13,988 nucleotides of DNA from contig CAZHGM010000024.1 of the NCBI GenBank assembly GCA_964532145.1, positions 1-13,988 on the forward strand. Direction: 5' to 3'. Under the pieces are notes generated by a model. It was not told the origin of the DNA, did not search any database, and was given only the letters and a program-made list of their open reading frames with translations. Source of the DNA: JAPUDQ01 sp964532145 (GTDB lineage Bacteria > Patescibacteriota > Saccharimonadia > Saccharimonadales > Saccharimonadaceae). This document shows positions 1 to 6,753 of the stretch, in pieces (within the stretch, counting starts at the first letter, position 1; each line of letters opens with the position of its first letter). The position numbers and the translations under genes are program-made.

Positions 1-1
1 T

Positions 2-1369
2 GCTGCTTCGGCGTTTGGAATCAGCCAGAAAGTGCCAGGACTATATCTGCTACTAATATGTATGGTGATAATTGGGCTGTTATTTCGAATACGATGGTAT
101 GGATTCATTGCAATTATCGGTATCAGTTTTGTGCTTGGTCTGCTACGAGGCAGTGAGTACGCTTATCAGTTAGCACAACTCAAAACGTTTGAGAATAAAA
201 CTGCCTCCGGCCAGGCCATTATCACGGAAGACCCCCAAAAGTCTCCGCGCGGCTCAATGCGGCTCGTCGTTAGCAACGTGACAATACACAAAAAGTCCTA
301 TACTGGCCAACTATGGCTTGAGACGAATGATGCACGGATATTTCGTCGTGGTGATGTGATCGTATTTCATGGCCTGATGAAGCCAGGGTTTGGCGTGTAT
401 GTTCTGCGAGCATCGCAAGTTGTGATCGATACTCACTCTCCTACAAAAGACCCTCTCGTATTGTTGCGCGATTCATTTTCTGCGGCATTGCGTCGCGTGG
501 TCGTAGAGCCAGCGGCGAGTCTTGGCATTGGATTCGTCGTTGGGCAGAAATCATCATTACCGCCTGAGCTTGAGCAACAGTTGCGCACTGTGGGCTTGAC
601 GCATTTAGTGGTTGCCAGTGGCTATAATTTGACGATACTCATGCGGTTTTCTAAACGACTATTTGAGCGCCGATCAAAATTTATGGTGGCAGCGACCTCG
701 ATAGTGTTAATGCTAGGGTTTATAGGTATCTCAGGCGCAAGCCCTTCGATGGTCCGAGCTGGAATTGTTGCAGGGCTGAGCTTGTTGGCATGGTATTACG
801 GAAGGGTATTCCACCCGATGTTGCTCATTCTCTATGTGGCCGCAGCAACGGCGTATTGGCAGCCCAGTTACGAGTGGTCAGATATCGGTTGGTGGTTATC
901 ATTTCTGGCATTTTTCGGAGTGTTGATTGTGTCGCCGCTGGTCATGAAGCTACTGTACCGTGATCGTAAACCTGGCGCACTTTGGCAGATTATCGGTGAG
1001 TCTATCGCCGCTCAAGTCATGACGCTGCCGCTCATTTTGATGGTGTTCGGATCGTTACCTGTTCTGGCGGTTGTTGCCAATATTGTAAGCGCGCCGCTTA
1101 TACCGATTGCAATGCTGTTAACATTTATTGCGGGAGTTTTTGCAATGGTATTGCCGGCTCTCGCGCAAGTTATAGCTATACCAGCTGAAATTATTCTGAG
1201 TTATTTTATTGCTGTTATACGCTACTTATCACAGCCATCATGGTCACAGATTGATATCTCGTTGCCATGGTACGGCATGGCGCTTTGCTACGTGAGCGTA
1301 CTGGTGATTGTTTTGGGATTATGGCGAATGACACACTATAATTTTCGCACACAAAGTATCATTGACTGA
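2..1369 (+). CDS. comEC: ComEC/Rec2-family DNA uptake channel, 5' end cut by window
   Basis: Polytopic membrane protein that would form the inner-membrane channel carrying single-stranded DNA into the cytoplasm during natural transformation. The frame is open to the first base, so the gene probably begins upstream; a GTG at 32 is an internal alternative (445 aa). The N-terminal part has hydrophobic segments followed by a soluble OB-like region (residues ~45-140 from the GTG) resembling the DUF4131 region. The Competence domain follows (~155-430) with its hallmark GLTHLVVASGYNLTIL (family form: GLxHLLAISGxHxxxL) and many hydrophobic helices. The protein ends about 15 residues after the last helix, so the C-terminal metallo-beta-lactamase-like domain of many ComEC proteins is absent. 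Its TGA stop directly abuts the yebC -10 box. Family assignment is strong; the true start is unknown. Confidence 0.9.
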   Translation, partial: AASAFGISQKVPGLYLLLICMVIIGLLFRIRWYGFIAIIGISFVLGLLRGSEYAYQLAQLKTFENKTASGQAIITEDPQKSPRGSMRLVVSNVTIHKKSYTGQLWLETNDARIFRRGDVIVFHGLMKPGFGVYVLRASQVVIDTHSPTKDPLVLLRDSFSAALRRVVVEPAASLGIGFVVGQKSSLPPELEQQLRTVGLTHLVVASGYNLTILMRFSKRLFERRSKFMVAATSIVLMLGFIGISGASPSMVRAGIVAGLSLLAWYYGRVFHPMLLILYVAAATAYWQPSYEWSDIGWWLSFLAFFGVLIVSPLVMKLLYRDRKPGALWQIIGESIAAQVMTLPLILMVFGSLPVLAVVANIVSAPLIPIAMLLTFIAGVFAMVLPALAQVIAIPAEIILSYFIAVIRYLSQPSWSQIDISLPWYGMALCYVSVLVIVLGLWRMTHYNFRTQSIID

Positions 1370-1375
1370 TATAAT
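1367..1375 (+). promoter_or_regulatory. Extended -10 promoter of yebC fused to the comEC stop codon
   Basis: TGA (1367-1369, the comEC stop) plus TATAAT (1370-1375) reads as TGn-TATAAT, an extended -10 element. Eight bases separate the box from the yebC ATG at 1384, so transcription would start at or within a base or two of the ATG (leaderless mRNA). There is no Shine-Dalgarno sequence, and no convincing -35 is seen 16-18 bases upstream, which is usual for extended -10 promoters. Confidence 0.65.
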
Positions 1376-1383
1376 AGTGTCAT

Positions 1384-2097
1384 ATGTCAGGTCACAGTAA
1401 ATGGTCAACAATCAAACGCGAAAAAGGAGCCAAGGATGCAAAACGCGGTGCCGTGTTTACGAAGCTTGGCAATCAAATCGCGATTGCTGCGCGCGGCGGC
1501 ACTGACCCGACGCTGAATTCGACACTCGCGCTTGCAATCGAAAAAGCCAAGGCTGCCAATATGCCGATGGCAAATATTCAGCGCGCTATCGACCGCGTCA
1601 ACGACAAAGCTGCAGCGCAACTAGAAGAAATTGTGTACGAAGGCTACGGGCATGGCGGTACGGCAATTATTGTCGAAGTTGCTACTGACAACAAAAACCG
1701 GACGTATCCGGAAGTTCGTCATGCATTTTCAAAAAATGGTGGTAATATCGCAGAACCGGGCAGTGTGGCATTTCAGTTTACTCACCGTGGTGTCATAGCG
1801 GTCACCAAACAAGAAGATGAGGATACCCAGCTACTGGCAATTTTGGACTGCGGTGCCGAAGATGCAAAAGTCGAAGATGACGATGTGGTTGTCTATACTG
1901 ACATGAAAGACTTGCATGCCGTTCGTAATTCATTACAGTCAGCCGGTATGACCGTTCGTGATGCTGGGCTGCAATATACGCCGAATGCACTCGTGCCGAT
2001 TAATAATGATGATACGGCCGACAAACTGGTAAAGCTGCTTGATGCGCTTGATGATTTGGACGACGTGACGAGCATTTACCACAACGCCGACGTGTAA
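1384..2097 (+). CDS. yebC: YebC/PmpR (TACO1) family protein
   Basis: Cytoplasmic protein of 237 aa, the usual family length. It opens with the near-invariant MSGHSKWSTIKREKGAKD, followed by KRGAVFTKLGNQI and the three-domain body (AIEKAKAANMP, IVEVATDNKNRT, NGGNIAEPGSVAFQF). The family has been described as DNA-binding transcriptional regulators (PmpR) and, more recently, as factors that help ribosomes through difficult stretches such as proline runs; the sequence alone does not choose between these. In many bacteria yebC sits directly before ruvC; here a surface-protein gene separates them. The start is fixed by the conserved N-terminus and by the -10 box ending 8 bases earlier. Confidence 0.97.
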   Translation: MSGHSKWSTIKREKGAKDAKRGAVFTKLGNQIAIAARGGTDPTLNSTLALAIEKAKAANMPMANIQRAIDRVNDKAAAQLEEIVYEGYGHGGTAIIVEVATDNKNRTYPEVRHAFSKNGGNIAEPGSVAFQFTHRGVIAVTKQEDEDTQLLAILDCGAEDAKVEDDDVVVYTDMKDLHAVRNSLQSAGMTVRDAGLQYTPNALVPINNDDTADKLVKLLDALDDLDDVTSIYHNADV

Positions 2098-2112
2098 TAT
2101 TTGCAACGATAC

Positions 2113-2141
2113 TTTACATTTGATGCCAGCGGGACTATTAT
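2113..2141 (+). promoter_or_regulatory. Promoter of the lamin-tail protein gene
   Basis: TTTACA at 2113-2118 and TATTAT at 2136-2141 are separated by exactly 17 bases, a canonical sigma70-type arrangement. Ten bases separate the -10 from the ATG at 2152, predicting a leader of 0-4 bases. This supports starting the gene at 2152 rather than at the in-frame TTG at 2101, which lies upstream of the promoter. Confidence 0.65.
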
Positions 2142-2151
2142 CGGCAATAGT

Positions 2152-3963
2152 ATGAGATCGCTACTTGCCGCACTGGTAGTAGTGGTGGGGGCTTCCTGTA
2201 GTCTTATGACCACAGATGTTCAAGCCGCGTCGGACCGTCTTGTCATTACGCAGGTGCAAACAGGCGGTAGCGGTAGCGGCACGGCTAGTCAGGAGTTTAT
2301 CTCACTCTTCAATAATTCGAGTCAGGATATCGACGTCTCGAACTGGTGCGTACGCGTGAGCGATTATAATGACGCAGGCTCAGATGTATATTGTTTCACG
2401 GTTTCACCAGGCATGGACGAAGTCCAGGTGCCAGCTAAAGGGGCCGTGCTGATTAGCTCTCCATCGTATCCTGTTCCTGTGGGGGTGAGTATCACGGGTG
2501 TCTTCACGTCAGCCGTAACAATGAGTGCGACACGCGGGCACGTTACCTTGCTTGATGCAGAGCGGTCGGTCGTAGACCGAGTTGCCTGGGACAACAAAGC
2601 ATCGGTGCCTCCGAAATATCCTGAAACGCTCGCAACTACAGCCCCAGCCGGAGGATCTATGATAACTCGTGTGGCGAATGGAGGGTCATATAGTGACACT
2701 GACAATAATGAGGTTGACTTCGTCACGGCTCCCTCGGCACCACTTTCTGCCGTGCCGCTGATCGACTATAAGAAACAACCTGAAGTTGTTGATATCTGCC
2801 CGACAGTTGCCGGACTACAAACATCATTACCTGAAGGTTACGGGTATGACGTGGCTGGGAATTGCGAGCTAATTAGCAATGATGTATGTACGAACATCGA
2901 TCGTATTCAGATGGAAGTACCCGCGGGGTATAGCGAGGTTGAGGGCGGGTGTTACGACTCATTACTCGATGTCTGCCAAAATATTGACGGGTTTCAACTA
3001 GGTCTCCCGGTTGAGTATCGAAAATTAGCGAGTGGTGATTGCAAGCGAATTGTGCCGCCAGTGTCGCTACACATCACAGAAGTGATGCCGAATGCGGTGG
3101 GCACAGATACAGGGCATGAATATATCGAGATTTACAATCCGACCCCTCAGGATGTCGATCTGTCCGATTATATTCTTATGATTGGAAAAAATGCGGAGAA
3201 GTCCTATGAGCTTGGCACCATGACGATGCCGGGCGGTAGCTACCTATCGATTACTGACGTCATGCTCGGGTATAGTCTTTTAAATACCACTACTCGTGTC
3301 GAACTACGGTTCTATGACAGCCAATTGATTGACGAAATTGTACCATATCAGTCGCCGTCCGATGATATGTCCTGGTCGCTTATTGATGGCGTGTGGCAAT
3401 ATAGCGACATGCTTACGCCGGGTGCTGCGAATCAGCCTGCTGCCAAAGATGAGCCCCGGTCAGAAGGGGTGACAACCGATACGTCACTTGCACCATGCCC
3501 GGCTGGAAAGTATCGCAGTCCCTTAACAAACCGCTGCCGGACAATCGAAAGTGATGCGGCAGTTCTGGCAAGCTGTGACGCTGATGAGTTTCGTAACCCA
3601 GAAACGAACCGCTGTCGTAAGATTAGTCTTGCTAGTGTAACGCTAGCGCCATGCAACGAGGGCTACGAACGTAACCCAGAAACGAACCGCTGCCGCAAAC
3701 TCGCAAATGATGACGGACTAACACCATGTGAGGATGGCTATGTGCGAAATCCCGCCACAAATCGTTGCAAAAAAGCACTGAGCGACATACCGTCCAAAGC
3801 GGCTGATGCAGTCAAAGAAACGACAAAAACTGCCGAGCAGATGAACCCGTATGTGGTAGCGGCGGTTGCCGGGCTTGGCGTCGTCGGCTATGGGTTCTAC
3901 GAATGGCGAACCGAACTTGCTTCCGTGGCCCGTCGAGGGTTTAGGTTTATCGTGCGAAAATAA
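2152..3963 (+). CDS. Secreted, membrane-anchored lamin-tail-domain protein with Cys repeats
   Basis: Predicted surface protein of 603 aa; exact function unknown. Order of parts: signal peptide 1-25 (MRSLLAALVVVVGAS then DVQA); lamin-tail domain 1 at ~29-190 (LVITQVQTGG, EFISLFNNSSQDIDVSNW); three Cys-pair units at ~210-303, each roughly C-x-NI-x(3)-Q-x(4)-P-x-GY-x(~7)-C; lamin-tail domain 2 at ~305-430 (HITEVMPN, HEYIEIYNPTPQDVDLSDY); four tail repeats at ~447-545 of the form C-x(6-8)-NPxTNRCRK; a transmembrane helix at ~566-585 and a basic tail ending RFIVRK. This topology places the body outside, anchored at the C-terminus. Lamin-tail domains occur in extracellular bacterial proteins and often accompany nuclease or adhesion functions, but no catalytic domain is seen here. 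The paired Cys residues suggest disulfides. The start at 2152 is chosen from the promoter and signal peptide; a TTG at 2101 would put 17 polar residues in front of the signal. Confidence 0.85.
   Translation: MRSLLAALVVVVGASCSLMTTDVQAASDRLVITQVQTGGSGSGTASQEFISLFNNSSQDIDVSNWCVRVSDYNDAGSDVYCFTVSPGMDEVQVPAKGAVLISSPSYPVPVGVSITGVFTSAVTMSATRGHVTLLDAERSVVDRVAWDNKASVPPKYPETLATTAPAGGSMITRVANGGSYSDTDNNEVDFVTAPSAPLSAVPLIDYKKQPEVVDICPTVAGLQTSLPEGYGYDVAGNCELISNDVCTNIDRIQMEVPAGYSEVEGGCYDSLLDVCQNIDGFQLGLPVEYRKLASGDCKRIVPPVSLHITEVMPNAVGTDTGHEYIEIYNPTPQDVDLSDYILMIGKNAEKSYELGTMTMPGGSYLSITDVMLGYSLLNTTTRVELRFYDSQLIDEIVPYQSPSDDMSWSLIDGVWQYSDMLTPGAANQPAAKDEPRSEGVTTDTSLAPCPAGKYRSPLTNRCRTIESDAAVLASCDADEFRNPETNRCRKISLASVTLAPCNEGYERNPETNRCRKLANDDGLTPCEDGYVRNPATNRCKKALSDIPSKAADAVKETTKTAEQMNPYVVAAVAGLGVVGYGFYEWRTELASVARRGFRFIVRK
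3592..3692 (+). repeat. Direct repeat inside the lamin-tail gene
   Basis: A 23-base sequence beginning CGTAACCCAGAAACGAACC occurs identically at 3592-3614 and 3670-3692, offset by 78 bases (26 codons), and encodes the RNPETNRC core of two adjacent Cys repeats. The flanking units (near 3520 and 3750) encode the same motif with diverged codons. The identity suggests recent duplication or gene conversion between units; because the offset is a multiple of three, recombination would change the repeat number without a frameshift. Confidence 0.85.
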
Positions 3964-3964
3964 G

Positions 3965-3970
3965 TATACT
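3965..3970 (+). promoter_or_regulatory. -10 box of ruvC
   Basis: TATACT directly follows the TAA stop (3961-3963) of the lamin-tail gene. Ten bases separate it from the preferred ruvC ATG at 3981 and four from the earlier in-frame ATG at 3975; spacing favours 3981. No Shine-Dalgarno site is seen and the -35 is weak. Confidence 0.5.
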
Positions 3971-3980
3971 TGAAATGAGT

Positions 3981-4454
3981 ATGAGAATTATTGGTATTGA
4001 TCCGGGTACGGGCATCTTGGGGTTTGGGGTTATCGACGCTGAAAAGGGTGGGTATTCACTTGTGACTGCCGGAGTGATCACAACACCACCGCATACGCCG
4101 CTTGATGAGCGGCTTGAAGAAATCTATGACGGCCTGACACAAATTATTGCTGATACAAATCCCAACTGCATGTCAATCGAAAAACTATTTTTTGCACGCA
4201 ATGTCACGACGGCCATGAGTGTGTCGCATGCTCGAGGCGTCGCCATGCTGGCGGGACGCAAAGAGAAGCTGCCAATACATGAATACACGCCTTTGCAAAT
4301 CAAACAAACACTGACTGGCTATGGTAAAGCTGACAAAAAACAAGTGCAAGAAATGGTGAGGATTAATCTGAGACTCAAAATAGTTCCTAAGCCAGACGAT
4401 GCCGCAGATGCACTTGCTACAGCGATTACCCATAGCCTCATGAGCAGGGTATAA
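3981..4454 (+). CDS. ruvC: Holliday junction resolvase RuvC
   Basis: Endonuclease that cuts Holliday junctions symmetrically, acting as a dimer with RuvA and RuvB in the late stage of recombination. The 157-aa length is typical (E. coli 173). The start MRIIGIDPGTG matches the family's usual N-terminus; an in-frame ATG two codons earlier (3975) is possible. The four acidic metal-binding positions of the RNase H fold are visible: D7 (GIDPG), E67 (SIEKLFF), and D140 and D143 in KPDDAADALATAITH. HARGVAML is also conserved. The TAA stop lies inside the TATAAT box of ruvA. Confidence 0.97.
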   Translation: MRIIGIDPGTGILGFGVIDAEKGGYSLVTAGVITTPPHTPLDERLEEIYDGLTQIIADTNPNCMSIEKLFFARNVTTAMSVSHARGVAMLAGRKEKLPIHEYTPLQIKQTLTGYGKADKKQVQEMVRINLRLKIVPKPDDAADALATAITHSLMSRV

Positions 4455-4455
4455 T
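4450..4455 (+). promoter_or_regulatory. -10 box of ruvA containing the ruvC stop codon
   Basis: TATAAT at 4450-4455 contains the ruvC TAA stop at 4452-4454. Six bases separate it from the ruvA ATG at 4462, so a transcript from here would start on or beside the ATG. There is no Shine-Dalgarno sequence before ruvA. No clear -35 and no TGn extension are visible, so strength is uncertain; readthrough from ruvC is also likely. Confidence 0.55.
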
Positions 4456-4461
4456 ACTATT

Positions 4462-5034
4462 ATGATTGCACACGTAATTGGCTCGGTGGCTGAAAAATTC
4501 AATGGCGCGGTAATTGTTGATGTGGTCGGTGTTGGGTACGAAGTGCAACTCGCACTGGGTGATTTCGACGCGGTAAAGCTCGATGAAAAAGTGAAATTTT
4601 ATACATATCATCATGTGCGCGAGCAATCTCAAGAATTATTCGGGTTTAGCACGCTAACCACTAAGAAGTTATTTGAAATGTTGATTACGGTGCAGGGCGT
4701 GGGGCCGAAAGCGGCGCTGTCGATCCTTAGTCTCGGTACGGCTGAACAAGTGCGCAATGCCATTGCCAACGGTGACAGCGCCTACATCACGAGTGCGAGT
4801 GGCGTTGGCAAAAAAACTGCTGAACGAGTTGTGGTTGATCTCAGTGATAAGGTAGGTTTGCCGACCAAATACGATGCTCCGGTTCAGACTGAGTTGCCTA
4901 CAAATGACGAAGCACTTGAAGCGCTCATGGCGCTTGGCTATACACTGGCTGATGCAACGAAAGCATTGGAAAATGTAGAAGTAAATATTCCGACATCTCA
5001 GCGCGTATCCCAAGCACTAAGAGGTGCAGCATAA
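4462..5034 (+). CDS. ruvA: Holliday junction DNA helicase subunit RuvA
   Basis: Binds the four-way junction as a tetramer and loads RuvB for branch migration. The 190 aa are close to the family's ~200. Domain I (OB fold, ~1-62) starts IAHVIGSVAEKFNGAVIVDVVGVGYEV; domain II holds two helix-hairpin-helix motifs (GVGPKAALSILS and GVGKKTAERVVVDLSDKV, residues ~78-130); an acidic/polar linker leads to domain III (~148-188, NDEALEALMALGYTLADATKAL), which contacts RuvB. The stop overlaps the next start as TAATG, so the downstream membrane protein is probably translationally coupled. Confidence 0.97.
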   Translation: MIAHVIGSVAEKFNGAVIVDVVGVGYEVQLALGDFDAVKLDEKVKFYTYHHVREQSQELFGFSTLTTKKLFEMLITVQGVGPKAALSILSLGTAEQVRNAIANGDSAYITSASGVGKKTAERVVVDLSDKVGLPTKYDAPVQTELPTNDEALEALMALGYTLADATKALENVEVNIPTSQRVSQALRGAA

Positions 5035-5486
5035 TGAAATGGACAGCACGGATTACGTGGAAAAAAGTCGCAACGTTTATGATTGGACGACCTGATTTTC
5101 TAAAACAAGATATTGTCATGGTGACAGCAATTAGTCTCGTGTCATCGCTGATTGCACTAGGAGGGTATGTTAATGTCGGTTATATGATCCTTTTCTTGTC
5201 CGTAATGCTGGCGATCACACTTGTCATCGAATTAGTGATTGCATTTGTACTTTATCGTCAAATTATGAAAATGACGGGGGGTGTCGTTTATTATAAGATT
5301 GAAAAGGGCGCGGTGTGGGATGATGCGGGTATTCAGAAAGCTCATACAGATACTGCAGCGTTCACTGTTACAAAAATGAAGAACATGCTCGTGACGCGGC
5401 GCAGAGGAGCGTGGTTTCGGGGAGAGGGAGTACTTTATTTTGATTCGAACATAACTCGAGACGAGGCATATGCTGTGTTGCACTAG
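5034..5486 (+). CDS. Small two-helix membrane protein, function unknown
   Basis: 150 aa; not recognised as any named family. A short basic N-terminus (MKWTARITWKKVATF) is followed by hydrophobic helices at ~27-47 and ~50-74. The rest is a soluble basic domain with KIEKGAVWDDAG and LVTRRRGAWFRGEGVLYFD, predicted cytoplasmic from the basic residues after helix 2. The start overlaps the ruvA stop by one base (TAATG), and GAGGTG at 5020-5025 within ruvA gives a good Shine-Dalgarno site, so it belongs to the ruvC-ruvA transcription unit. A role in recombination is not implied by the sequence. The stop codon lies inside the 19-bp palindrome that follows. Confidence 0.8.
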   Translation: MKWTARITWKKVATFMIGRPDFLKQDIVMVTAISLVSSLIALGGYVNVGYMILFLSVMLAITLVIELVIAFVLYRQIMKMTGGVVYYKIEKGAVWDDAGIQKAHTDTAAFTVTKMKNMLVTRRRGAWFRGEGVLYFDSNITRDEAYAVLH

Positions 5487-5499
5487 GACTGTCCTAGTG
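5481..5499. promoter_or_regulatory. Perfect 19-bp palindrome, candidate operator before the first Nudix gene
   Basis: CACTAGGAC-T-GTCCTAGTG: nine-base arms match perfectly around one central base. It spans the stop codon of the membrane-protein gene (TAG 5484-5486) and lies 37 bases before the Nudix ATG. A further half-like GACTAGG follows at 5512-5518. A poor -35 (TTGCAC, 5478-5483) and a poor -10 (AATAGT, 5501-5506) at 17-base spacing would place the palindrome between them, as for a repressor operator. As RNA it could fold to a 7-bp stem with a 5-base loop, but no T-run follows, so it is not a standard terminator. The operator role is inference. Confidence 0.55.
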
Positions 5500-5525
5500 A
5501 AATAGTGCGGTAGACTAGGGGGTGG

Positions 5526-5533
5526 AAAGGAGG
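5526..5533 (+). promoter_or_regulatory. Shine-Dalgarno site of the first Nudix gene
   Basis: AAAGGAGG lies three bases before the ATG at 5537. It decides the start: the in-frame GTG at 5522 would translate through this site. The spacing is short but workable. Confidence 0.7.
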
Positions 5534-5536
5534 TTT

Positions 5537-6016
5537 ATGAAGGTAATAGCAAAAGATGTTTATGGTAATGATCACGAAGTTGACAGTAGTGATATGATCT
5601 GGCGGGTGCATGTGTATGGTATCGTGATTGACGACGGCAAGATACTACTGTCACCCCAGCATGGTGACGGCTATGATTTACCGGGCGGTAAAGTTGAGAT
5701 GGAAGAATTGATGGAAGATGGACTTGTTCGCGAAGTAAAAGAAGAAACCGGGATTGATGTCAGGGTAAAGAAGCTACTTGGGGCAAAAGATATATTTTTC
5801 AAAGTAACATTTCGTGAACCGCAAGAAGTCTGGCATTCGGTGATGTTTTATTATATGTGCGAAAAAATTGGGGGTAGCATATCGGATTCGGGTTTTGATG
5901 AACATGAAAAATCCTATGCAAAAGACGCTATCTGGATGGGCGTGCAAGATCTTAGCGCTATCCACATCGCCAGCTCAGTGGATTTCAGGGAATTTGCTAG
6001 GAAGGCAATGTCGTAA
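5537..6016 (+). CDS. Nudix hydrolase (MutT/NUDT-like)
   Basis: Hydrolyses a nucleoside diphosphate linked to another moiety; the substrate cannot be told from sequence. The 159-aa protein has a perfect Nudix box GX5EX7REUXEEXGU at residues 51-73: G51, E57, R65-E66, E69-E70, G72-I73, preceded by YDLPGG. Strand VHVYGIVIDDGKILLSPQ at ~25-41 is the usual first core strand. The C-terminal part (EVWHSVMFYYMCEKIGGS, then a Trp-containing segment with WMGVQDL) fits the common MutT-like fold. The ATG at 5537 is chosen over GTG 5522 because of the strong Shine-Dalgarno site. It sits between ruvA and ruvB with a palindromic candidate operator upstream, so it may be separately controlled. Roles in clearing damaged nucleotides or in cofactor turnover are both possible. 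Confidence 0.88.
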   Translation: MKVIAKDVYGNDHEVDSSDMIWRVHVYGIVIDDGKILLSPQHGDGYDLPGGKVEMEELMEDGLVREVKEETGIDVRVKKLLGAKDIFFKVTFREPQEVWHSVMFYYMCEKIGGSISDSGFDEHEKSYAKDAIWMGVQDLSAIHIASSVDFREFARKAMS

Positions 6017-6142
6017 ATGTTAGAAGCGAGAGACGTCTAATTACCGCGCAACCTGACATTATAAACTGAGAATACGATATGAGTAGCTTCTGGCAATGTG
6101 TGGCATAATGGCTTCATGGTATTTGTGTATTATATGACGGCG

Positions 6143-6148
6143 TACAAT
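6143..6148 (+). promoter_or_regulatory. Candidate -10 box of the second Nudix gene
   Basis: The gap at 6017-6162 (146 bases) is AT-rich and holds several -10-like hexamers. TACAAT at 6143-6148 is best placed, 14 bases before the ATG at 6163, predicting a leader of about 8 bases without a Shine-Dalgarno site. TATTAT (6128-6133) and TGG-CATAAT (6101-6109) are alternatives with longer leaders. No good -35 matches. No terminator hairpin or RNA gene was recognised in the gap. Confidence 0.3.
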
Positions 6149-6162
6149 AGATAAGACTATTT

Positions 6163-6753
6163 ATGAAAGGTACAGCAAAGCGCGTGACGACATCACCTGA
6201 ACCGACGGAACATCAGCCAATTGTGGTGTTGTCTTCGAGGGTTGTATACCAAAATCCTTGGATGCAAGTGCGTGAAGACGAAACAATACGAGCGGGCGGC
6301 AAGGGAATATACGGAGTTATTGAGACGAATGATTCCGTCGCAATTTGCGCGATAAATGACCAGCATGAATTATACCTCATATACGGTTACAATTATCCTT
6401 CGAATACCTGGACATGGCAGGTGCCCGGAGGCGGTACTGACGGCGAAGATCCGATAGCGGCGGCAAGGCGCGAGCTAAAAGAAGAAACCGGTATCTCGGC
6501 GCAGAGATTTGAAACAGTAGGTGCGTTGCTGGCCACGCGCGGGTTATTGCGTGAGAGCCGAAGCATTGTGATCGCGACGGGGTTAAAGCATGGTGCCCGG
6601 GCACTGACGGATGATAATGACTCCATTCGTGAAGGGAAATTTTTCTCGCTCCCAGACGTTAAGCGCCTAATAAAAGACGGCAGTGTTTGTGATTCATTGA
6701 GCGTTTCGGAAATATATTTTGCAGAAGAGTGGATAAATAACCATGGCAATTGA
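6163..6753 (+). CDS. Nudix hydrolase, ADP-ribose pyrophosphatase-like
   Basis: 196 aa with a perfect Nudix box at residues 89-111: G89, E95, R103-E104, E107-E108, G110-I111. The lead-in TWTWQVPGGG and the N-terminal strand VVYQNPWMQVREDE (~28-41) resemble the ADP-ribose/nucleoside-diphosphate-sugar pyrophosphatase (NudF/NUDT5) subgroup, where this strand forms part of a domain-swapped dimer. That substrate is inference. About 20 polar N-terminal residues may be disordered. The last 11 bases overlap the ruvB start, so the two genes are probably co-translated. It is not a duplicate of the Nudix protein before it: outside the box the two share little. Confidence 0.88.
   Translation: MKGTAKRVTTSPEPTEHQPIVVLSSRVVYQNPWMQVREDETIRAGGKGIYGVIETNDSVAICAINDQHELYLIYGYNYPSNTWTWQVPGGGTDGEDPIAAARRELKEETGISAQRFETVGALLATRGLLRESRSIVIATGLKHGARALTDDNDSIREGKFFSLPDVKRLIKDGSVCDSLSVSEIYFAEEWINNHGN

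Noticed and set aside
2364..2726. 120-codon minus-strand ORF opposite the lamin-tail gene
   Set aside because: It lies wholly within a well-supported gene, has no start signal or recognisable family, and mirrors the codon pattern of the real strand. Other antisense ORFs over yebC, ruvC, ruvA, recA and recX were rejected for the same reason.
5481..5518. Intrinsic terminator after the small membrane-protein gene
   Set aside because: The palindrome could form a hairpin, but no T-run follows, and genes continue in the same direction 37 bases later.
6022..6091. Inverted repeat AGAAGC ... GCTTCT in the 6017-6162 gap
   Set aside because: Six-base arms 58 bases apart are expected by chance in a sequence of this length.
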